In this document: piece by piece, positions 35,525 to 44,266 of the stretch
How the letters are laid out: every line of letters begins with the position of its first letter
Numbering within the stretch: the first letter of the stretch is position 1
From: an uncultured Oscillospiraceae bacterium
Lineage (GTDB): Bacteria; Bacillota; Clostridia; Oscillospirales; Oscillospiraceae
Direction of reading: 5' to 3'
NCBI GenBank assembly: GCA_944387035.1
Contig: CALXDJ010000012.1
Coordinates: 1 to 64,000 of the forward strand
Length of the DNA stretch: 64,000 nt
The notes under the pieces: generated by a model
Database searches by the model: none
Told to the model about the DNA's origin: nothing
The model's input: only the letters and a program-made list of their open reading frames with translations
Made by a program: the position numbers and the translations under genes

Positions 35525-36880
35525 ATGCAAGACCACTCCTCCCGCCTGCTTTTTCAGTTCAAGGGGACCCCGCCGTTGGGGACCTCTGCCTCGCTGGCAC
35601 TGCAGCACTTGGTGGCCATGATTGTCGGATGCGTAACGCCTCCGATCATCATTGCCGGAGCTGTGGGATTGAGCCAGGCGGACCGGGTGCTGCTCATTCA
35701 GGCGTCTTTGGTGATGTCTGCAGTATCCACGCTGCTGCAGCTCTTTCCCATCGGCGGACGGTTTGGTTCCGGACTGCCGGTGATTCTGGGCGTCAGTTTT
35801 GCATATGTGCCCAGTATGCAGGCCATCGCAGCCTCCGGCGGAGGGATTGCCGCCATTGCCGGAGCGATGCTGGTGGGCGGCATTGTGGCGGTGATTGTGG
35901 GCTTGTTTGTCAAAAAGATCCGCCTGTTGTTTCCGCCTGTGATTACCGGAACCGTGGTGTTCACCATTGGACTTTCCCTCTATCCCACAGCCATCAACTA
36001 TATGGCCGGCGGCACAGGCAATGCAGCTGAGAGCGTGGCGGCCAGCGGTCTTTCGCCGGCGCTGGTCTACGGTTCCTGGCAGAATTGGCTGGTGGCGGCC
36101 CTGACGCTGACGGCGGTGCTGGTCCTCAATCACAAGGGCAAGGGGATCTGCAAGCTGGCATCCATTCTGTTGGGCATGCTGTTTGGTTATGTGGTGGCAC
36201 TGTGCTTTGGCATGGTGAGCTTTGCGGATGTGGGAACCGCGGAGTGGTTTTCCCTGCCGCAGTTCCTGCACTTCGGGATTTCCTTTGACGCGCCCAGCTG
36301 CATTGCACTGGGACTGCTCTTTGCCATCAACTCCATTCAGGCCATCGGCGACTTTACCGCTACGACGGTGGGCGGCCTGGATCGGGACCCCACGGACCGG
36401 GAATTGCAGGGCGGTATCATTGCCTATGGCGTGAGCAACATTCTGACGGCGCTCTTTGGCGGTTTGCCCACGGCGACTTACTCGCAGAATGTAGGCATTG
36501 TGACTACCAACCGGGTGGTGAACCGGACGGTATTTGCCATGACCGGCGGCTTTTTGCTGCTGGCGGGCGTGTCACCCAAGTTCGCGGCCCTGCTGACGAC
36601 GATTCCCCAGTGCGTTCTGGGCGGTGCCACGGTGACGGTGTTCTCTACCATTGCCATGACCGGTATGAAGCTCATTGCCTCACAGGAGCTTACGGCCCGG
36701 AATACCACCATTGTGGGGCTGAGTGCAGCGCTGGGCGTGGGAATCTCCCAGGCCAGTGCAGCCCTGAGTCAGTTCCCGGAGGCGGTGACCATGATTTTTG
36801 GCAAGTCCCCGGTGGTGATTGCGACCTTGATGGCGGTATTGCTGAATCTGATTCTCCCCAAAGAACGGCCCAATTCCTGA
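35525..36880 (+). CDS. NCS2-family nucleobase permease (xanthine/purine type)
   Basis: 451 aa from the ATG at 35525; the upstream part of the frame overlaps the promoter. Twelve or more hydrophobic segments, ALQHLVAMIVGCVTPPIIIAGA near 26-47 being the usual first one. The family signature reads SQNVGIVTTNRV near 322; a Gln before Asn is typical of xanthine or urate carriers whereas uracil carriers have Glu, so purine or xanthine uptake with protons is favoured. Monocistronic. Confidence 0.88.
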   Translation: MQDHSSRLLFQFKGTPPLGTSASLALQHLVAMIVGCVTPPIIIAGAVGLSQADRVLLIQASLVMSAVSTLLQLFPIGGRFGSGLPVILGVSFAYVPSMQAIAASGGGIAAIAGAMLVGGIVAVIVGLFVKKIRLLFPPVITGTVVFTIGLSLYPTAINYMAGGTGNAAESVAASGLSPALVYGSWQNWLVAALTLTAVLVLNHKGKGICKLASILLGMLFGYVVALCFGMVSFADVGTAEWFSLPQFLHFGISFDAPSCIALGLLFAINSIQAIGDFTATTVGGLDRDPTDRELQGGIIAYGVSNILTALFGGLPTATYSQNVGIVTTNRVVNRTVFAMTGGFLLLAGVSPKFAALLTTIPQCVLGGATVTVFSTIAMTGMKLIASQELTARNTTIVGLSAALGVGISQASAALSQFPEAVTMIFGKSPVVIATLMAVLLNLILPKERPNS

Positions 36881-36881
36881 A

Positions 36882-36914
36882 AAAAACGCGGCGCCCAGCG
36901 GGCGCCGCGTTTTT
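36882..36914. terminator. Bidirectional terminator between the permease and the peptide-binding protein
   Basis: 15-bp perfect stem (36882-36896 with 36900-36914), loop AGC, A tract on one side and T tract on the other, between converging genes. Confidence 0.9.
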
Positions 36915-36917
36915 CTA

Positions 36918-38588
36918 TTAAGTTCTGGGAACGACGTTGGCAAATACAAACCAGCCGCGGGCATCCCGGCATGCGCCGGTCAGATTTTCGCGCAGCTGCC
37001 AATCTGTTCGACGGTAGTACAGGGGAGAGAGGGCGCTGTCCGTCAGCAGCAGCTCTTCCGCGTCGTGGAGGCAGCCCATCCGGGCGGTTCCGTCGGAAGC
37101 GCTGGCAATGATGGACATCAGGGTATCATAGGCGCTGTTGGAATAGCCCACCACATTGTCGGGGCTGGAGGAAGTCCACTGCATCAGGAAGCATTCAGCG
37201 TCATTGCCTGCTGCGCCCACGCGTGTTGCGGCTATGGTATAGTCGCCGCTGCGCAGGGCGGTCCAGAGTTCCTGCTCCGTGACACCCCGGGGAGAGATCT
37301 CCAGTCCCAGGGTTTCATGCCACATCTGGCAGAGGGCCTCGGCCACGGCAGCATGGACGCCCTCGTCTACATAGAGGTATTCCAGTTGTCCCAGATTGGC
37401 GCCGCTGTCATAGCCTGCCTGCGTCAAAAGCGTTTTTGCCTCCTGGCAGCGCTCCTGATACGCTTCGGAAGAGTTGTCCAACAGGGGCGGTTCTGTGGCG
37501 GAGCGGAAGTCGGATTCGTCATCCTCCGGGACGCCGGGAGGAACCAGTCCCTCTGCTGCCGAGGCGGTGACACCCGCAATTTCGGCCAAAGCAGTGCGGT
37601 CAATGGTTTGGGCCAATGCCGTGCGGATCTGAACGTCCTGCAGGCGGTTGCAGTTGAACAGCACCGTATAGGTGGACAGTTCCGGGATGCCGGTCCATTC
37701 TGCATCTTGTGCTTCCAGTGCCAGTTGTTCCTCGGTCAAGGTCCATACTGCGCTCACCTCTCCGGCCTCATAAAGGGAGGAGGCCTCTTCCGGCGTGTCG
37801 GCATAGCGGAAAACCAGCTCATCCGGGCCGCTGCGGGTTCCGTAATAGTCTGCATTGGAAGAAAGAACTATCTGATCCGCTGTGGCGGCTGTGGCGGTAA
37901 ACGCGCCGTTGGTGACCAGCTTGGTGGGGTCGGACCACCAGCTGGCATCTTCGTCCTCGCCGGAATCCCGGGCAGCCATGGCGTCTTCCTTGAGGGACTG
38001 GATCACGTCCTGACGCAGGGGGACGGTGGCGGGGGAAGTGCATACCTGGGACAAGAACCAGTCGTAGTTGCCGCTGAGCACGACTTCCAAGGTCGTGTCA
38101 TTCTTGGCGGTAACCTGCAGCAGACTCATATCCCCGGAAGCCCGGGCTTCATCATACCCTACCACCACGGACAGAAGCTCGGCATAGGGGGATTGGCTGG
38201 CGGGATCTGCCAGCCGCTGCCAGGCATATACAAAATCGTCGGCCTTGACGGCTTTCCCGTCAGACCAATGTGCGCTGCGCAGCTTGAAGGTATAGGTGAC
38301 CGTGCCGTCGTAATTTGCTTCCTGGGAGACGCTTTTGGCAATTCCGTACGTGACCGTGTTTTGACCGGTGGCGTCCAGCGCGACCCGCATCAGATTCTCG
38401 TAAAGATGAACCAGGATGGTTTGGTCTCCGCTCTCTTCGGCATAGATGGGGTCCAGCGTGACCGGTTCGCTGCCGACACACACGGACAGCGAGATGCCGG
38501 CCGCCTGTTCCTGGCTGCATCCGGCAAGCAGGGAGACCATCCATACTGCCGCCAAGAAAAGGGCCGGCAGCTGTTTTTTCCACTTCAT
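36918..38588 (-). CDS. Peptide ABC transporter substrate-binding lipoprotein (OppA/family 5), orphan
   Basis: 556 aa from the ATG at 38588, the start of a signal peptide with lipobox SLLAGC (Cys near 24) and GGAGTG upstream. Family 5 solute-binding protein: EPVTLDPIYAEESGD near 41, VTYTFKLRSAHWSDGKAV near 105-122 and DDFVYAWQRLADP. No permease or ATPase genes are adjacent, so it must use components encoded elsewhere or act as a peptide sensor. Typical binding-protein features are complete. Confidence 0.92.
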   Translation of the reverse strand: MKWKKQLPALFLAAVWMVSLLAGCSQEQAAGISLSVCVGSEPVTLDPIYAEESGDQTILVHLYENLMRVALDATGQNTVTYGIAKSVSQEANYDGTVTYTFKLRSAHWSDGKAVKADDFVYAWQRLADPASQSPYAELLSVVVGYDEARASGDMSLLQVTAKNDTTLEVVLSGNYDWFLSQVCTSPATVPLRQDVIQSLKEDAMAARDSGEDEDASWWSDPTKLVTNGAFTATAATADQIVLSSNADYYGTRSGPDELVFRYADTPEEASSLYEAGEVSAVWTLTEEQLALEAQDAEWTGIPELSTYTVLFNCNRLQDVQIRTALAQTIDRTALAEIAGVTASAAEGLVPPGVPEDDESDFRSATEPPLLDNSSEAYQERCQEAKTLLTQAGYDSGANLGQLEYLYVDEGVHAAVAEALCQMWHETLGLEISPRGVTEQELWTALRSGDYTIAATRVGAAGNDAECFLMQWTSSSPDNVVGYSNSAYDTLMSIIASASDGTARMGCLHDAEELLLTDSALSPLYYRRTDWQLRENLTGACRDARGWFVFANVVPRT

Positions 38589-38662
38589 AGCAACACTCCT
38601 TCTGATTGGAGTAAAAAAGAGATGCCGCATGTGCAGCACCCGTATCTACTCAGAACGAAGAT

Positions 38663-38691
38663 ATTATAGAGAAGTTTTTCGGGGTTGTAAA
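38663..38691 (-). promoter_or_regulatory. Sigma-A promoter of the peptide-binding lipoprotein
   Basis: Minus strand: TTTACA (38686-38691), 17-bp spacer, TATAAT (38663-38668). Confidence 0.88.
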
Positions 38692-38757
38692 GGCGCGGAC
38701 GCAAAAAAGTAACAAAAAATTACAAAAATTCAGGAACCGTTCATAAATTCCCGGCAG

Positions 38758-38786
38758 TTGCCAAAGGAAAGGCGGTATGCTATGCT
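38758..38786 (+). promoter_or_regulatory. Promoter of nagA
   Basis: TTGCCA (38758-38763), 17-bp spacer, TATGCT (38781-38786). It faces away from the promoter at 38663; the 301-bp interval between the two genes (38589-38889) holds nothing else that I can support. Confidence 0.65.
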
Positions 38787-38889
38787 GGATATAAGAAAAA
38801 TTGCGGAGCTGCCGGAAGCGCACAAGCGGGATTGCGGAAAACCAACCGGGATCGGCGGGGCGGCGAACAGGCATGGGAAGGAGCGGCAC

Positions 38890-40023
38890 ATGCAGATCAC
38901 CGGCGGATGGGTCTATGATCCGGATGAGGGCTTTGCGGAGCGAACGGTCTGTACAGACGGGGAGAAGATTGCCCGAATCAGCACAGATACAAAACGATTG
39001 GATGCCGCAGGCTGCTATGTACTGCCGCTGCTGATCGATTTGCATATTCACGGGTACGCGGGAGCGGATGCGGGCAGTGCCGATCCGGCGGAGCTGGAGC
39101 GGATGGCCCGGGCCCTGCTGATGCAGGGGGTGGGGGCCTTCTGCCCCACCACGATGACGTTGCCGGAGGCCCGTTTGGCCGCGGTGTGCCGCTGCACAGC
39201 TGCGTATTGTAAAGAGCGGCACCCCGGCGCACAGGTGGCGGGGATTCATCTGGAAGGGCCGTTCCTGGCGCCGGAGCGGCGGGGTTCCCATGATGAGGCA
39301 TTGCTGCAAAACCCGGATCCGGAGCTGCTCAGACGCCTCCAGGAGGCCGGAGAAGGGGCTGTACGGCTGATGACGCTGGCACCGGAGCTTCCGGGGGCAT
39401 TGCTGCTGATTCAGATGGCGGTGAAACAGGGGATACGGGTTTCCTTGGGGCATACCCAGGCAGACTATGACACCGCGCGGGCGGCATTGCGTGCCGGAGC
39501 GGCACAGTGTACCCATCTGCTCAATGCCATGACACCCTTTGGGCACCGGGCTCCGGGGGTGGTAGGCGCGGCCTTTGACGTTCCGGGTACCATGGTGGAG
39601 CTGATTTGTGACGGCATTCACGTACATCCTGCCATGGTGCGGGCCATGTTCCGGCTGTTTGGACCGGAACGGATGGTGATGGTGTCGGACGCCCTGCCGC
39701 CAGCGGGATTGCCGGAGGGAACCTACCATCTGGGCAGTCAGGAAATCACGGTGGACCATGGCCGGGCGGTGCTGTCCGACAAGCCGGAGACTCTGGCAGG
39801 GTCGGTGTGCAGTTTGATGGAGTGCGTCCGCCGGGCGGTTTCCTTTGGAATTCCGCTGGCCGATGCCGTGCGGGCTGCCAGCTGGAATCCCGCCTGTGCT
39901 CTGGGGATGGAGACCCGAAAGGGCAGCCTGCGGCCGGGACAGGAAGCCGGTGCGGTCCTGCTGGACCGGGAAACGCTGGAGACGCGGGCCGTAATAGCAC
40001 GGGGCTGTGTGGTGGAGCAATAG
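38890..40023 (+). CDS. nagA: N-acetylglucosamine-6-phosphate deacetylase
   Basis: 377 aa from the ATG at 38890, with GGAAGGAG 5 bp upstream; this gives the normal family length, whereas earlier in-frame ATGs would add a non-conserved tail. Amidohydrolase-fold metalloenzyme releasing acetate from GlcNAc-6-P. Metal motif HIH at 52-54, HLEGPF near 119, LGHTQAD near 187, and VSDALPPAG with the catalytic Asp near 265. No nagB is adjacent; the gene is alone here. Confidence 0.92.
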   Translation: MQITGGWVYDPDEGFAERTVCTDGEKIARISTDTKRLDAAGCYVLPLLIDLHIHGYAGADAGSADPAELERMARALLMQGVGAFCPTTMTLPEARLAAVCRCTAAYCKERHPGAQVAGIHLEGPFLAPERRGSHDEALLQNPDPELLRRLQEAGEGAVRLMTLAPELPGALLLIQMAVKQGIRVSLGHTQADYDTARAALRAGAAQCTHLLNAMTPFGHRAPGVVGAAFDVPGTMVELICDGIHVHPAMVRAMFRLFGPERMVMVSDALPPAGLPEGTYHLGSQEITVDHGRAVLSDKPETLAGSVCSLMECVRRAVSFGIPLADAVRAASWNPACALGMETRKGSLRPGQEAGAVLLDRETLETRAVIARGCVVEQ

Positions 40024-40027
40024 AAAA

Positions 40028-40056
40028 CCAGCGGCCAGCAAAGTGCCGGCCGCTGG
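40028..40056. terminator. Hairpin between converging nagA and the helicase gene
   Basis: CCAGCGGCC (40028-40036) with GGCCGCTGG (40048-40056), 11-base loop. The A run at 40022-40027 gives a T tract on the minus strand, so it fits best as terminator of the helicase gene. Confidence 0.6.
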
Positions 40057-40062
40057 GGAAAT

Positions 40063-41220
40063 TCAGGATTCCGTTGTCAGGTTGCCGTGTTCGTCAAACC
40101 GCACTGGGGTAATCACGTTGCGGGTTTTCTGGGCGATGTCGTCAATGCGCATCTTGGAGGGGTAGTCAGCAATGAGGGTCACGGCCACGCCCTGGCGCTT
40201 GGCCCGGCCGGTGCGGCCGATCCGGTGGACGTAATCCTGATTCTCATCGGGGACATCGCAGTTGAACACAATGTCCACATCGTCCACGTCGATGCCGCGG
40301 GCGGCCACATCCGTGGAGACAAACACCCGCAGCTCACCCCGGCGGAATTTGTCCATCACCTGCTCCCGCTTGCGCTGGGGAATGTCACCGTGGATGCACT
40401 CGGCATCAATGCCCTGCATCTGCAAAAACTTGGTGATGCGCTCTGTGGAGCCCTTGGTGTTGCAGAAAGCCATGCAGCGGTCAAAGCCCGTCTGTTCGAG
40501 AATCCGGGCGATGACATCGGCTTTTTCGTTCTGGGAGACTTCCATGCGGAACTGCTTGATGTCCGGCTTGTTCTGCTCATCTTCCCGAACCGTGATTTCT
40601 GCCGCGTCTCTCTGATAAACCCAGGCGATGTCCATGACCTCCCGGGAAATGGTGGCGGAGAAGAGGCCCAGGTTTTTGCGGTGGCTCATCTTATCCAGCA
40701 GCCGGGTGACATCGTGGATAAAGCCCATATCCAGCATGCGGTCGGCTTCGTCCAGCACCACAGTTTGAACGGCGTCCACCTTCACGGTGCGGCGCTTCAT
40801 ATGGTCGCTGAGGCGGCCGGGGGTAGCCACCACAATCTGAGGGCGCTTTTTGAGCGTGTCAATCTGCTTGCCGATGGGCTGCCCGCCATAGAGGCAGACA
40901 CTGCGAACACCGGGCTTGAAGGCGGCGATATCCCGCAGTTCACCGGTGATTTGAATGGCAAGCTCCCGGGTGGGGGCCAGAATGACGGCCTGTACCGATT
41001 CGTCCTCGGGGTCAATATGCTCCACAATGGGGATGCCGTATGCAAAGGTCTTTCCCGTTCCGGTGGGAGCTTTGGCGATGACGTCCTGCCAGGCCATCAT
41101 AGGCGGAATACAGCCGGCCTGAACCGGTGTGGATACTTCCAGATTGCGATGCGCAATGGCACGCATGATCTCCGGTGACAGCCCCAGGCTGTCAAAGCGA
41201 ACGCCCTGCGTAAATTCCAT
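40063..41220 (-). CDS. DEAD-box RNA helicase, minimal form
   Basis: 385 aa from the ATG at 41220 (MEFTQGVRFDSLGLS); an in-frame extension to 41430 crosses the promoter and is rejected. Q motif, Walker A APTGTGKT near 46-53, PTRELA near 95, DEAD as VLDEADRM near 144, SAT near 176, and C-terminal VSTDVAARGID and HRIGRTGR. It lacks the C-terminal RNA-binding tail of DbpA/CshA types, so it is a core helicase. Cytosolic RNA remodelling or ribosome assembly is likely. Confidence 0.93.
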   Translation of the reverse strand: MEFTQGVRFDSLGLSPEIMRAIAHRNLEVSTPVQAGCIPPMMAWQDVIAKAPTGTGKTFAYGIPIVEHIDPEDESVQAVILAPTRELAIQITGELRDIAAFKPGVRSVCLYGGQPIGKQIDTLKKRPQIVVATPGRLSDHMKRRTVKVDAVQTVVLDEADRMLDMGFIHDVTRLLDKMSHRKNLGLFSATISREVMDIAWVYQRDAAEITVREDEQNKPDIKQFRMEVSQNEKADVIARILEQTGFDRCMAFCNTKGSTERITKFLQMQGIDAECIHGDIPQRKREQVMDKFRRGELRVFVSTDVAARGIDVDDVDIVFNCDVPDENQDYVHRIGRTGRAKRQGVAVTLIADYPSKMRIDDIAQKTRNVITPVRFDEHGNLTTES

Positions 41221-41253
41221 AATCCAATTCCTCTTCTTTTGACATTTTGCTTT

Positions 41254-41282
41254 ATTATACCCGCTATTTTGGGACTTGTAAA
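41254..41282 (-). promoter_or_regulatory. Sigma-A promoter of the DEAD-box helicase gene
   Basis: Minus strand: TTTACA (41277-41282), 17-bp spacer, TATAAT (41254-41259). About 25 bp from the expected start point to the ATG. Confidence 0.88.
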
Positions 41283-41499
41283 GCGGTGGGCGGAACAGGG
41301 AGGGGAAAACGAAAGGGATGGAGAGGAAATGCAGATATTTAGTAAATTTTTGCACGAATATGTGATTATCATGCGAGAATAGCGGAAAAATATTCGTTTT
41401 TTGTAGTAAAATTGTGTATTGTGTCAACAACGCCCCCCAAATTTTGTGCTAAATTATGCTTACAGGCGAAGACAGACGGCGAATACGGAGGTGGCGCAC

Positions 41500-41715
41500 G
41501 TGGGAGAAATGGACTACGTACGCATTTTGCGTGATTTGCGGGAAGATGCTGACAAGACTCAAACCCAGATCGCGGAGGTCTTGGGAACTTCCCAAACCAT
41601 GTATGCCCGCTATGAACGCGGGGCAAACGAATTGCCTATCCATCATTTGATTACCCTGAGCAAGTATTACGGTGTCAGTACGGATTACTTGCTGGGTCTC
41701 AGTAGGGAGCGGTAA
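41500..41715 (+). CDS. Small XRE-family helix-turn-helix regulator
   Basis: 71 aa from the GTG at 41500, 6 bp after GGAGGTG. Cro/C1-type HTH: DYVRILRDLREDADKTQTQIAEVLGTSQTMYARYERG spans residues 4-40, followed by the usual LSKYYGVSTDYLLGL. No effector domain. It stands alone between the helicase and the glycogen operon and is closed by its own terminator. Target unknown. Confidence 0.9.
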   Translation: MGEMDYVRILRDLREDADKTQTQIAEVLGTSQTMYARYERGANELPIHHLITLSKYYGVSTDYLLGLSRER

Positions 41716-41746
41716 ACGCGCGGACAGATTCCTGTCCGCGCGTTTT
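41714..41746 (+). terminator. Terminator of the XRE gene
   Basis: 14-bp stem (41714-41727 with 41732-41745), loop ATTC, followed by T. It begins at the stop codon. Confidence 0.9.
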
Positions 41747-41770
41747 TTGCAGGCTGGATTTGTTGCGGAT

Positions 41771-41806
41771 AAACAAGACCCGGACCATATGGTCCGGGTC
41801 TTGTTT
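41771..41806. terminator. Terminator of the glycogen operon
   Basis: Perfect 36-bp palindrome built on AAACAAGACCCGGACCAT and its complement. It lies 22 bp beyond the glgP stop (minus strand) and also faces the XRE gene. Confidence 0.85.
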
Positions 41807-41827
41807 TGAGCGGCAGTATTTAGAGCC

Positions 41828-44257
41828 TTAACGATGGGGGACATGCCAGATGTGATCGGCATATTCGGCCACGGCCCGGTCGGCGGCAAAGATTCCGCTG
41901 CGGGCGATGTTGTGCAGGCTCATGCGGTTCCAGCGCGTGGGATCGGCATAGGTGGCGACCATCTGCTTTTCTGCCTGGCAGTAAGACTCGAAGTCCGCCA
42001 GGAGCAAATACTCGTCAGCCGGGCTGCCGCCGGAGCCAAAGAGCAGACGCTGATAGAGGTCGTTGTAGCTCACACCGTCCCGGAAGCCGTTGCGCAGAGC
42101 ATCCAGACAGCCCCGCAGGATGTCGTTGCGGCTGTACAGACGCTGGGGCACATAGCCCTCCCGCTTGAGCTGGGATACCTCGTCAGCCCGCAGGCCGAAG
42201 AGGAACATGTTCTCGTCGCCCAGCACATCGTGCATTTCCACGTTGGCGCCGTCCAGCGTACCCACGGTCAGTGCACCGTTCATCATGAACTTCATGTTGC
42301 CGGTGCCGCTGGCTTCCTTGCCGGCGGTGGAAATCTGCTGGCTGACCTCGCTGGCAGGCATCAGACGCTCCGCCAGGGAGACACGGTAGTTTTCCAGGAA
42401 CACCACCTGCAGCTTATCCCGGCAGACGGGATCGTGCTCGATCTGGTCGGCCAGAGAGTTGATCAGGCGGATGATGCGCTTGGCCACGGCATAGCCCGGC
42501 GCAGCCTTGGCACCGAAGAGGAAGGTGTGCGGCTGCGTAATGGCGTTGGGATCATCGTGGAGGCGCTGGTAGAGGGCAATGATGTGCAGCACATTGAGCA
42601 GCTGGCGCTTGTACTCGTGCAGCCGCTTCACCTGCACATCGAAGATGGCGTCGGGATTGAGAATCACGCCCTGGGTCTTCTTGGCGTAGGCCGCGAAGTC
42701 CTCCTTGTTCTTGCGCTTGATCTGGGCCAGACGCTCCAGTACGGAGGCATCGTCGGCGTAGGCATCCAGCTTCTGGAGGGTCAGGGGCTTCATGAGATAG
42801 TCCTTCCCGCCGGTGAGATCGCAGATCAGGCTGTCCAGACCGGGGTTGATCTCGCTGAGCCAGCGGCGGTGGTCAATGCCATTGGTGACATTGAGGAATT
42901 TCTGGGGTTCCATACCGCAGGCGTCCCGGAAGACGTCACGGCGCAGGATCTCGGAATGCAGGCCGCTGACGCCGTTGACGGCCATACCGCCGGCAATGCA
43001 CAGGTTGGCCATGCGCACTTCGCCGCCCCAGATGATGGCCATGCGCTGGGTCTTTTCCGGATCGTGATAGAAGTCCTCTACCCGGCGCTGCCAGCGCTTG
43101 GAGATTTCCTGAATGATCTGCCAGACCCGGGGCAGGAGCTGCTGCATCAGCTCCTGGGGCCAGCGCTCCAGTGCCTCGGCCAGGACGGTGTGGTTCGTAT
43201 ATGCCACGGACTGGGTGGTAATGGACCAGGCCTCATCCCAATCCATGCCGGCTTCGTCAATGAAGATCCGCATGAGCTCGGGAATCACCAGAGCGGGATG
43301 GGTGTCGTTGATCTGAATGACGTTCTTCTCGTGGAAGTTCTTCAGAGTGCCGTAGGTGTCCAGGTGCTTGGTGGCAATGGACTGAATGGTGGCGGAAACA
43401 AAGAAGTACTGCTGCTTGAGCCGCAGGGACTTGCCCTCATAGTGGTTATCCTCAGGGTAGAGCACCTTGGCAATGGTCTCAGCCATGGCCTCTTCTTCGG
43501 CGGCCTTGAGGTACTCGCCGCGAGAGAACAGGGACATATCCACCGGCTTGGTGGAGCGGGCATCCCACAGGCGCAGAGTATTGACGTGCTGGGTGTTGTA
43601 ACCGGCCACCACCATGTCGCAGGGGATGGCCATGACCGTGGTGGCGTTTTCGTTGACGATGTGCAGGTGCCCGTCATCCCAGAATTCCCGAAGGGTGCCG
43701 CCGAAGTGAACAGCCTGGGCTTCCTCGGGCTTGGGCAGCAGCCAGGCGGCGCCCAGATCCTTCCAGTTATCCGGCAGCTCCACCTGCTGGCCTTCCACGA
43801 TCTTCTGCTTGAAGATACCCAATTCATAGCAGATGGAGTATCCCGTGGCAGGGATTTCCAAAGTGGTCATGGAGTCGAGATAGCAGGCGGCCAGGCGGCC
43901 CAGACCGCCATTGCCCAGACCTGCGTCCGGCTCCAGCTCGAAGATGTCTCCGGCCTTGAAGCCCAGATCCTCCAGTGCTTCCTTCAGCTGAGGGAGCACA
44001 TCCAGGTTATAGGCGTTCTTCATCAGGCTGCGCCCCATCAAAAACTCCAAAGACAGGTAGTGGACCTGCTTTTTATGTTCCCGACGGGTCTGCTTGTTGC
44101 TCTCCACGCCCCGGGTGGCCATTACATCCCGCAGTACCAGCGCGCAGGCTTTGAGCATTTCCTGATCGCTGGCCTCCTCCGGCGTTTTGCCGAAGTTCAG
44201 GGCCAGCTTGGCAGTCAGGGCATCTTCCAGGGATTTTTTGGTGAATGGTTTCGTCAT
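41828..44257 (-). CDS. glgP: Glycogen phosphorylase
   Basis: 809 aa. Releases glucose 1-phosphate from glycogen ends with phosphate and pyridoxal phosphate. Conserved blocks include GLGNGGLGRLAACYLDS near 115-131, the glycogen/sugar region with QINDTHPAL, and the PLP site EASGTGNMKFMMNGA with the Schiff-base lysine K656. Start ATG at 44257 with AAGGAAG placed over the glgA stop, 9 bp away. Last gene of the glycogen operon, pairing degradation with synthesis. Confidence 0.97.
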   Translation of the reverse strand: MTKPFTKKSLEDALTAKLALNFGKTPEEASDQEMLKACALVLRDVMATRGVESNKQTRREHKKQVHYLSLEFLMGRSLMKNAYNLDVLPQLKEALEDLGFKAGDIFELEPDAGLGNGGLGRLAACYLDSMTTLEIPATGYSICYELGIFKQKIVEGQQVELPDNWKDLGAAWLLPKPEEAQAVHFGGTLREFWDDGHLHIVNENATTVMAIPCDMVVAGYNTQHVNTLRLWDARSTKPVDMSLFSRGEYLKAAEEEAMAETIAKVLYPEDNHYEGKSLRLKQQYFFVSATIQSIATKHLDTYGTLKNFHEKNVIQINDTHPALVIPELMRIFIDEAGMDWDEAWSITTQSVAYTNHTVLAEALERWPQELMQQLLPRVWQIIQEISKRWQRRVEDFYHDPEKTQRMAIIWGGEVRMANLCIAGGMAVNGVSGLHSEILRRDVFRDACGMEPQKFLNVTNGIDHRRWLSEINPGLDSLICDLTGGKDYLMKPLTLQKLDAYADDASVLERLAQIKRKNKEDFAAYAKKTQGVILNPDAIFDVQVKRLHEYKRQLLNVLHIIALYQRLHDDPNAITQPHTFLFGAKAAPGYAVAKRIIRLINSLADQIEHDPVCRDKLQVVFLENYRVSLAERLMPASEVSQQISTAGKEASGTGNMKFMMNGALTVGTLDGANVEMHDVLGDENMFLFGLRADEVSQLKREGYVPQRLYSRNDILRGCLDALRNGFRDGVSYNDLYQRLLFGSGGSPADEYLLLADFESYCQAEKQMVATYADPTRWNRMSLHNIARSGIFAADRAVAEYADHIWHVPHR

Positions 44258-44266
44258 GGATCTTCC